From the NCBI GenBank assembly GCA_030615975.1, contig JAUWYH010000070.1:1-7568 (forward strand): 7,568 bases of DNA. The letters are read 5' to 3'. The position numbers and the translations under genes were made by a program. This DNA comes from Candidatus Aminicenantota bacterium (GTDB lineage: Bacteria > Acidobacteriota > Aminicenantia > Aminicenantales > Aminicenantaceae). Of this stretch, positions 1 through 5,628 are shown one piece after another (position 1 is the stretch's first letter; each line of letters starts with the position of its first letter). Under the pieces are notes generated by a model. It did not search any database. It had not been told where the DNA came from and saw only the letters and a list, made by a program, of their open reading frames with translations.

Positions 1-369
1 AAGAATTACAAAATCAGTTTCTCCTCCTAATACACATCCTCGAACCGTGGTGCCACTTGCTTGTCCACTATCCACTTCAAAAGGATTACCCCATTGGTCA
101 TTTTGTGGAAGGACTTTAATGTAGAAAGGAGTTAGTGCGGCTTGGAAAGCAGTCGTTATATCTCCAGTATTCACTGGAAGAGATGCATTATCAGTAGAAT
201 AATCCACAAGTACTGTGGCAATGGTCATTATATCTTTCATTGTCCCTTTCTGTTTGGCTCTCTGGATGGCGGTTATGGCATTTGGAATAAGAAGAGCTGC
301 AAGAATACCGATAATAGCAACGACAATGAGCAATTCAATCAAAGTAAAACCTTTCGATCTTTTTAACAT
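1..369 (-). CDS. pilA: Type IV prepilin (PilA / GspG-like pilin), 3' end cut by window edge
   Basis: Prepilin of the type IV pilus fibre; 123 codons are visible with no stop before the window edge, so the C-terminus is missing. Residues 1-7 (MLKRSKG) are a short positively charged leader ending in Gly. Cleavage by a prepilin peptidase (not in this window) would leave Phe8 as mature residue 1. The FTLIELLIVVAIIGILAAL segment is the class III pilin helix, with the conserved Glu at mature position 5 and Pro at mature position 22. The globular part contains DQWGNPF (91-97), which resembles the DPWGNPY loop of GspG-type major pseudopilins. One cysteine (C112) is visible. The ATG at 369 is preceded by GGAGGT with 5 nt spacing. 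Position after pilB-T-C-S-R and the private sigma-54 promoter make it the likely major pilin. A minor pilin or pseudopilin is possible, but less likely. Confidence 0.93.
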   Translation of the reverse strand, partial: MLKRSKGFTLIELLIVVAIIGILAALLIPNAITAIQRAKQKGTMKDIMTIATVLVDYSTDNASLPVNTGDITTAFQAALTPFYIKVLPQNDQWGNPFEVDSGQASGTTVRGCVLGGETDFVIL

Positions 370-392
370 TTTTAACCTCCTATTTTATAATG

Positions 393-415
393 ATATTTTT
401 TCTAACGAAAAATAT
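393..415 (-). other. AT-only stem-loop in the pilA leader
   Basis: ATATTTTT (393-400) and AAAAATAT (408-415) are perfect 8-bp complementary arms around a 7-nt loop, in the predicted pilA 5' untranslated region, 13 nt upstream of the Shine-Dalgarno. With only A-U pairs the hairpin would be weak. It could influence leader stability, or it could be chance in AT-rich DNA. Confidence 0.2.
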
Positions 416-445
416 TAAAAACTTTTCTTTACATTTATAGTTAGA

Positions 446-460
446 GCAATGTTTATGCCA
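446..460 (-). promoter_or_regulatory. Sigma-54 (RpoN) -24/-12 promoter of pilA
   Basis: The minus strand reads TGGCAT-AAACA-TTGC followed by T. The sigma-54 consensus is TGGCAC-N5-TTGC(A/T), so only the sixth base differs. The invariant GG and GC dinucleotides are separated by exactly 10 nt. Counting from the -12 C at 446, transcription should start near 434, leaving a leader of about 65 nt before the pilA ATG. Pilin genes in Pseudomonas, Geobacter and Myxococcus are known to use sigma-54 with PilR, and a PilR of the NtrC class is encoded immediately upstream. The match plus context makes this a strong call, although the start site is inferred. Confidence 0.85.
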
Positions 461-506
461 ACTTGGAAAAATCATAATATATTGAAAATAAAGAAAATAT
501 ATTTCA

Positions 507-567
507 CTGTCTTGTATTTTTCTCTATCTAATTGACACTTTTTGTCATTTTATTGACAAAATTTGTC
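507..567 (-). promoter_or_regulatory. Putative PilR upstream activating sequence for pilA
   Basis: The core at 533-567 holds four half-sites of alternating orientation: TGACA (533-537), TGTCA (543-547), TGACA (554-558) and TGTC (564-567). Their centres are 10, 11 and 10 bp apart, about one helical turn each. They form nested inverted repeats: TTTGTCA/TGACAAA (arms 541-547 and 554-560) and GACAAA-A-TTTGTC (555-567). A fifth, lone CTGTC lies at 507-511. Relative to the predicted pilA start near 434 the core covers about -99 to -133, normal for an enhancer-binding protein site. PilR of Pseudomonas aeruginosa is known to bind repeated (C/G)TGTC motifs at a similar distance. The core lies inside the last codons of pilR. 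Assignment to PilR is inference. Confidence 0.65.
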
Positions 568-1961
568 CTTTTCCGTGCAAAATCATTGGCTCTTCTTAGA
601 GATTCTAGTCCGTACTTTTCGATGAGATATCTCAAAGAACGATAATTTATCCCGAGCAGAGACGCAGTTTCCCTAAGGCTTCCCTCTGAAGAATTGAGAG
701 CCTGGCTGATTTGATTTCGTGAAATTTCATCAAGATACTTATTGAGATTGAATCCTGGCTGGAATAAAAATTTTGTTTCTGCCTTTTTATGAGGGGCAAG
801 AAGTTCTTCAGGAAGGCTCTCTTCTGTGATCGTTTCTCTCTCTTCGATAACAACAATTCGCTCCATCACGTTTTCAAGCTCTCTTACATTCCCCGGCCAG
901 GGATAAGACTCAAAAACCTTCATCACTTCTGGTGGAATCCTTTTCAATTTTCTTCCCATTCCCAGGCAGTACTTCTTAAGGAAATAGGAAACAAAAAGAG
1001 GAATATCTTCCCTTCTTTTCCTTAAGGGAGGCATTTTAAAAGAGATGACATTCAGCCTGTAAAAAAGATCTTCCCTGAAATTTCCCTTTTCGATTTTCTT
1101 TTTTAAATCCTGATTAGTAGCGGCAATGATTCGAACATCTACTGGAATCTCCTCAATCCCTCCCACTCTTCTTATTCTCTTCTCCTGGAGAACCCGTAAC
1201 AACTTTACCTGAGTCAGCGGAGACATCTCTCCCACCTCATCCAAAAATAAGGCTCCACGCTGGGCCACTTCAAACATCCCTTTTTTATCAGCAACAGCTC
1301 CAGTGAAAGAGCCTCTCATGTGGCCAAAAAGTTCGCTCTCAAGAAGATTCTCGGGGAGGGCTGCGCAATTAATGGAAACAAACGGACCTTTACAGCGGCG
1401 ACTGAGAAAATGAATCGCCCGGGCAGCCATTTCTTTCCCTGTCCCACTTTCTCCTTCTATAAGAATAGTTGTATCCGTACCTGCAATCTTTTCAATGAGA
1501 CTGTATACCTCTTTCATCTTCTTGCTCTTTCCAATCATATTCCCAAATCTGTATTTCTCTCTGAGCTCATTTTTAAGAAAGACATTCTCCTCTTTAAGCC
1601 TTTTCTTTTCCAGTCCTTGAGCAATGATGATCTTCAACTCTTCTATATCAAAAGGTTTTACCACATAGTCCTGAGCCCCTGCTTTTAGAGCCTCCACTGC
1701 CTGCTTGATCGTCCCGTAAGCTGTTATCATGATCACAGGGAGATCAGGTTTTTTCGCCTTAACTCGTTCCAAAATCTCCATCCCATTCATCTGGGGCAGC
1801 TTTATATCACAAAGGATAAGGTCAAAATCTTGTTTATCGATGAGGCCAAGACCTTTTGTAGCAGACAGGGATGTTTCAACTTGATATCCCTCTTTCTTGA
1901 AGACCACGGCTAAAAGACCAAGAATGCTTTTCTCATCGTCTATCACAAGGATTTTTTCCAT
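528..1961 (-). CDS. pilR: Sigma-54-dependent response regulator PilR (NtrC family)
   Basis: Cytoplasmic activator of pilin transcription, 477 aa. The receiver domain (about 1-118) has the acidic pair D8/D9, phosphoacceptor D52 (in CDIKLP), T80 and K102. The AAA+ domain (about 138-375) has Walker A GESGTGKE (170-177), the sigma-54-contact loop GSFTGA (217-222), Walker B ALFLDE (237-242) and the YPWPGNVRELEN element (353-364). The C-terminal Fis-type helix-turn-helix spans about 415-452 and contains ETASLLGINYRSLRYLIEKY. A tail of about 25 residues follows, and its last codons overlap the putative activator site. The start is fixed: a TAG lies in frame two codons upstream, and the receiver begins at residue 3. 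The Shine-Dalgarno is poor (AAGGA 13 nt away or AGAAAG 2 nt away), suggesting low or coupled translation 32 nt after pilS. Adjacent PilS is the expected phosphodonor. Confidence 0.93.
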   Translation of the reverse strand: MEKILVIDDEKSILGLLAVVFKKEGYQVETSLSATKGLGLIDKQDFDLILCDIKLPQMNGMEILERVKAKKPDLPVIMITAYGTIKQAVEALKAGAQDYVVKPFDIEELKIIIAQGLEKKRLKEENVFLKNELREKYRFGNMIGKSKKMKEVYSLIEKIAGTDTTILIEGESGTGKEMAARAIHFLSRRCKGPFVSINCAALPENLLESELFGHMRGSFTGAVADKKGMFEVAQRGALFLDEVGEMSPLTQVKLLRVLQEKRIRRVGGIEEIPVDVRIIAATNQDLKKKIEKGNFREDLFYRLNVISFKMPPLRKRREDIPLFVSYFLKKYCLGMGRKLKRIPPEVMKVFESYPWPGNVRELENVMERIVVIEERETITEESLPEELLAPHKKAETKFLFQPGFNLNKYLDEISRNQISQALNSSEGSLRETASLLGINYRSLRYLIEKYGLESLRRANDFARKRTNFVNKMTKSVN

Positions 1962-1993
1962 GTCTTTCTATTTTTCCTTTCTTGTTTATTCCA

Positions 1994-3271
1994 TTAAACT
2001 CGTTCTCTCGGATTTTCTTGGGGAAAAGTTATAACAACCTCAGTGCCTTTATTAAGCACGGAGGAAACTTGAATTTTTCCATTGTAATCATCAACAATTC
2101 TTCGGACAACTGACATACCAATTCCTATTCCATTCTTGAAACCCGAATAAAAGGGCTCAAAAACTCTCTGCATTTCTTCATCATCCATGCCCCTTCCTGT
2201 ATCGGCAAATCTCATCTGAATATCACCCTCCTTCTCTCTGTTAAACTCGATAGTCAATGTTCCTCCTCCCGGCATAGCTTTGAGGGAATTCTTTATAAGA
2301 TTCCAGAAAATCTGTTTGAACTGATTGGCATTTCCGAAATAGGGAACCTTTGTTAAATCAAAGTTACCTTTTAATTGGCAGTTTCCGTTCAACTCTCCGC
2401 TTCTTTTAAGCAGGATTAAGGTCTCTCTTAAAAGAGCAGAGAGGTCGATAGAGGTAAAAGTTTTTTTCCCCGAAGAAGTTAAATTCAGGAACTGATCGAT
2501 GGATTGAGAAACCCTATTGGACTCTTTAACGATGATGCCCATTAGTTCTTTCTGTTCTTCCCTTAATTTCAATTCGTCCTTAAGAACTTGAACCGAACCT
2601 GAAATTGCGGCAAGCGGATTTCGAATTTCATGAGCAAGCTGGGCTGAAACTTCTCCAGCTATAGCCAAGCGGTTTCTTATTTCCAGCTCTTTTTGGGCCC
2701 GACGAAGTTCATTTCTCGTTTTTCTCAAACTCCTGGTGAGATAGTTCATTAAAAAAGAAACCAGAAAAAAAACACTCCAGGCAATAAAAATATTGTTGAT
2801 GACAAGACCCATTGAGATATCCATGCCCTGTTTAACGCCAAAATAAGGAATGAGCCCAAAATACACCCCCTCAACAAGAAAGCCAAAAAAAATGGCAGAA
2901 AGAGCCGCTGTAAGATACGTAGCACGGCTTGAAAGAATGATGCTTGCAGCTATTATTTCGAAAATATAGAGAAAATAAAAGGAACCTTTTAACCCTCCAG
3001 AAATATAAACAAATGCTGTAATCAAGAGAAGGTCGAAGAAAATCTGGATATAGACTTGAAGAGCATAGTATCTCCCCCAAAGATAAAAGAGAATATAGAA
3101 AAAAGAGAAAAAATAGGAAAGAAGGATTAAATAATAAAAAGGAGTGAGAGGGAGAAACATTGAGGTGCTATACTGAATAATAACCGCCGAAACTAAAAGA
3201 GAGGTAACAATGATCGAGCGCAAAAGAATGAACCATAAAACATCTTTTCTTTTTATACTTATGAGACTCAT
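1994..3271 (-). CDS. pilS: Membrane sensor histidine kinase PilS
   Basis: Inner-membrane sensor kinase, 425 aa, expected to phosphorylate PilR. Six hydrophobic segments can be seen at about 13-33, 44-64, 72-91, 97-114, 118-138 and 158-178, with very short loops and no sizeable periplasmic domain. A charged coiled-coil-like linker (179-200) leads into HisKA, with the H-box AHEIRNPL (catalytic His214). The HATPase domain has the N-box NLIKNSLKAM (324-333, key Asn328), the G1 box DTGRG (357-361), an F-box FEPFYSGF (371-378) and the G2 box GIGIGMSVV (381-389), all apparently intact. The Pseudomonas PilS has the same six-helix plan but carries a PAS domain before the kinase core; here there is no room for one. 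The gene starts 22 nt after pilC, with a purine-rich GGAGAGAG stretch 11-15 nt before the ATG, rather distant. Confidence 0.9.
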   Translation of the reverse strand: MSLISIKRKDVLWFILLRSIIVTSLLVSAVIIQYSTSMFLPLTPFYYLILLSYFFSFFYILFYLWGRYYALQVYIQIFFDLLLITAFVYISGGLKGSFYFLYIFEIIAASIILSSRATYLTAALSAIFFGFLVEGVYFGLIPYFGVKQGMDISMGLVINNIFIAWSVFFLVSFLMNYLTRSLRKTRNELRRAQKELEIRNRLAIAGEVSAQLAHEIRNPLAAISGSVQVLKDELKLREEQKELMGIIVKESNRVSQSIDQFLNLTSSGKKTFTSIDLSALLRETLILLKRSGELNGNCQLKGNFDLTKVPYFGNANQFKQIFWNLIKNSLKAMPGGGTLTIEFNREKEGDIQMRFADTGRGMDDEEMQRVFEPFYSGFKNGIGIGMSVVRRIVDDYNGKIQVSSVLNKGTEVVITFPQENPRERV

Positions 3272-3293
3272 TCTTTTTTTATCTCTCTCCTCT

Positions 3294-4496
3294 TTAGAAT
3301 TGTTGCATCAGGCTAAAAATAGGAAGATACATGGAGACAATGATAATTCCAACCAAGCCACCGACCAAGATAAGAAGAACAGGTTCCAAAATAGAAAGGA
3401 GCGATGCAACTGAAGCTTCAACTTCTTCATCGTAAAAATCTGCTAATTTTATCAACATATCATCCAGATTCCCTGTAGCCTCCCCCACACTTACCATCTG
3501 GGTAAGCATAAAAGGAAATTGGGCTGTCTCTTTAAAAGAATCTGCAAGGCTTGCTCCCTCTGCCACTCGCTTTCGAGCTTTCATGAGTTTATCTTCTATG
3601 AGCACATTTCCGGCAGTACCAGAAGTAATCTTAAGGCATTCAAGCATGGACACACCTCCTGAAAGGAGAGTGCTTAAGGTCCGAGTGATGCGAGAAAGAG
3701 CAACTTTCTCTAAAATTCCTCCGAAAAGAGGTATTTTGAGTAAGGCACGATCAGTGATCCATCGTCCCTGGGAAGTTCGTCTTATATACCTGAAAAGAAA
3801 GACAAGAGCCACAAATCCAAAAAAGATTAATAAAATATATTTCTGAACGAAATTACTTATAGATATTATGGCTACTGTAAGTAAAGGAAGGTTTGCTCCA
3901 AGTTCAAGGAAAATCGAAGAAAAAACTGGAATAACCTTCCACATCAAGAAAATGATGACAATGATAGCAAAACTGACCACAGCTACAGGATAAATCATAG
4001 CCTGACGAACTTGAGCCCTTATCTTGATTATTTTTTCCAAGTATTCGGCCAAACGCCGCAGTATGATATCAAGCGATCCGCTCTTCTCAGCGGATGCCAC
4101 AAGATTGCAGTAAAGATCATCAAAGATTTTAGAAAATTTCCTTTTGGCCTGATTCAAAGTGGAACCTGCTTCCACATCTTCCTGAATCCTTTTGATAACT
4201 TCTTTAAAATACTTATTCTTCGTTTGTTCGCTCAAAATGGTTAAACTTTGAATCAAAGGAAGCTCAGAATCGATCAAAACAGAAAGCTGGCGGCTATAAA
4301 CAGCAAGATCCTTTGGCTTAACTTTTTCTCTTTGGAGAAATGGTATTTTTATTTCAGTTCTTTTTTTAGAGATATCGAAGACGGTTATCTGTTCTTGCTG
4401 CAGGACCCTTGAAAGCTCCTCAGGAGAATGAGCAACACGCTCTCCGCCGACAACATCTCCATAACGATTTTTTCCTTTCCAGATAAACTTTGACAT
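3294..4496 (-). CDS. pilC: Type IV pilus inner-membrane platform protein PilC
   Basis: Polytopic platform protein (GspF/PilC family), 400 aa, the usual family length. It couples the PilB and PilT motors to pilin insertion or extraction at the inner membrane. The short N-terminal region (1-60, starting FIWKGKNRYGDVVGGE) is typical. Two T2SSF repeats follow at about 66-190 and 268-390; each has the paired pattern L..LL..G..L (LSVLIDSELPLIQSL at 71-85 and LSTLLSGGVSMLECL at 274-288) and an E-x-[ST]-G-x-L-like element (AEKSGSLD at 136-143, GEATGNLDD at 338-346). Three membrane helices are apparent at about 168-190, 219-237 and 370-390, ending in the typical MYLPIFSLM. The ATG at 4496 has AAGGA 6 nt upstream, directly after the pilT stop, 11 nt between genes. 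No anomaly is seen. Confidence 0.95.
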   Translation of the reverse strand: MSKFIWKGKNRYGDVVGGERVAHSPEELSRVLQQEQITVFDISKKRTEIKIPFLQREKVKPKDLAVYSRQLSVLIDSELPLIQSLTILSEQTKNKYFKEVIKRIQEDVEAGSTLNQAKRKFSKIFDDLYCNLVASAEKSGSLDIILRRLAEYLEKIIKIRAQVRQAMIYPVAVVSFAIIVIIFLMWKVIPVFSSIFLELGANLPLLTVAIISISNFVQKYILLIFFGFVALVFLFRYIRRTSQGRWITDRALLKIPLFGGILEKVALSRITRTLSTLLSGGVSMLECLKITSGTAGNVLIEDKLMKARKRVAEGASLADSFKETAQFPFMLTQMVSVGEATGNLDDMLIKLADFYDEEVEASVASLLSILEPVLLILVGGLVGIIIVSMYLPIFSLMQQF

Positions 4497-4507
4497 TTCA
4501 AATCCTT

Positions 4508-5626
4508 TTATTTTCTAATCTGACCGGGAGAGAAACCTAAGGATGTTACCTTAATCCCTTCTCTGCGTTGAATAATTTCTGTCAATTCCTCAGCCTTGGA
4601 AGTGACATACATAGCGGTCTCAAGAGTAATTAATTTATTAAAATAGAGGTTGGCGAGCGACTGGTTAAAAGTCTGCATTCCGAATTTTTCCTGTCCCATT
4701 TGCATGGTGGAATAGATCTGATGGATTTTATTTTCTCTGATGAGATTTCTGATAGCAACATTAGGGATGAGTATCTCCATCGCCAGAACTCTCCCTTTCC
4801 CATCTGCTCGAGGCAATAGAGCTTGGGTCATTACTGCCTCTAAACTCATAGAAAGCATGATTCGCACTTGAGCTTGGTATTGTGAGGGAAAAATATCTAT
4901 GATTCTTGAAATGCTCTCAGCTGCTGAATTAGTGTGGAGGGTAGAAAAAGTCAGATGGCCTGTTTCAGCCACTCGCAAGGTAGCCTCCACGGTCTCCAAA
5001 TCCCTCATCTCTCCGACCAAAACGACATCAGGGTCTTCCCTCAAAACTGAACGGAGAGCATTGGGATAAGAGAGTGTATCAACATGAAGTTCTCTCTGGT
5101 TAATGATTGCTCTTTTGGGTGTAAAAAAATACTCAATAGGATCTTCTATAGTTACGACATGAACTCTTCTCTCTTTATTAATGTGATCAATCATACAGGC
5201 AAGAGTTGTTGATTTTCCACATCCTGTTGATCCAGTTACCAAGATCAAGCCCCGGGGCAAAAAGCAAAGTTGAGAGAGCCTTTTAGGAATGCCCAACTTG
5301 GCAAAATTGAACTCATAGGGAAGAAATCTCCGAAAAGCTGCTGCTACAGCTCCCTTCTGCATGAAGACATTCCCCCGAAAGCGGCCCAATTCATTTATAC
5401 CGAAGGAGAAGTCAATCTCCAGTTTTTCTTCGAACTGCTTTTTTTGTCTGTCTGTTAACACACTGTAAGCAAGCGCCTTGGTCTCAGCCGGTGTTAAGGG
5501 AGGGCATTCGAGTGAGATAAGACTTCCATGGACCCTTATCCGAGGTGGAACATGGGTTGTTATGTGTAAATCACTTGCATCCATCTCAACTGTTTTTTTC
5601 AACAGCTCTTTTATAGTCACTGCCAT
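4508..5626 (-). CDS. pilT: Type IV pilus retraction ATPase PilT
   Basis: Hexameric cytoplasmic ATPase that powers pilus retraction (twitching, DNA uptake), 372 aa, typical length. The N-terminal PAS-like domain (about 1-105) begins MDASDLHITTHVPPRIRVHG. The RecA-like domain follows: Walker A GSTGCGKS (132-139), Asp box around VVTIEDPIEY (157-166), Walker B DPDVVLVGEMRD (198-209) and His box GHLTFSTLHTN (223-233). AIRNLIRE (291-298), the C-terminal motif required for retraction in characterised PilT proteins, is intact, and no tetracysteine zinc motif is present; both separate it from PilB. The P-loop is unusual, with Ser and Cys where GPTGSGKS is usual. The start is firm: GGAGGAG, built from the last Glu codons of pilB, lies 5 nt before the ATG, and only 2 nt separate the genes, so translation is probably coupled. 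Confidence 0.95.
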   Translation of the reverse strand: MAVTIKELLKKTVEMDASDLHITTHVPPRIRVHGSLISLECPPLTPAETKALAYSVLTDRQKKQFEEKLEIDFSFGINELGRFRGNVFMQKGAVAAAFRRFLPYEFNFAKLGIPKRLSQLCFLPRGLILVTGSTGCGKSTTLACMIDHINKERRVHVVTIEDPIEYFFTPKRAIINQRELHVDTLSYPNALRSVLREDPDVVLVGEMRDLETVEATLRVAETGHLTFSTLHTNSAAESISRIIDIFPSQYQAQVRIMLSMSLEAVMTQALLPRADGKGRVLAMEILIPNVAIRNLIRENKIHQIYSTMQMGQEKFGMQTFNQSLANLYFNKLITLETAMYVTSKAEELTEIIQRREGIKVTSLGFSPGQIRK

Positions 5627-5628
5627 CT

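Noticed and set aside
142..418. Plus-strand open frames opposite the pilin gene
   Set aside because: They lie antisense to a clear prepilin, show no family features and have no good ribosome site.
469..481. IHF-like site between the activator cluster and the sigma-54 promoter
   Set aside because: The AATCAT...TAT stretch differs from the IHF consensus at several core positions; the whole spacer is AT-rich, so such partial matches are expected.
541..560. Inverted repeat TTTGTCA/TGACAAA as a rho-independent terminator for pilR
   Set aside because: It is AT-rich, lacks a following U-tract on the minus strand, and lies before the pilR stop codon; its phasing with neighbouring half-sites suits an operator better.
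789..1688. Plus-strand open frames opposite pilR, including a 122-codon one at 1320-1688
   Set aside because: They are shadows of the strongly conserved AAA+ and receiver coding sequence; their translations look like random composition.
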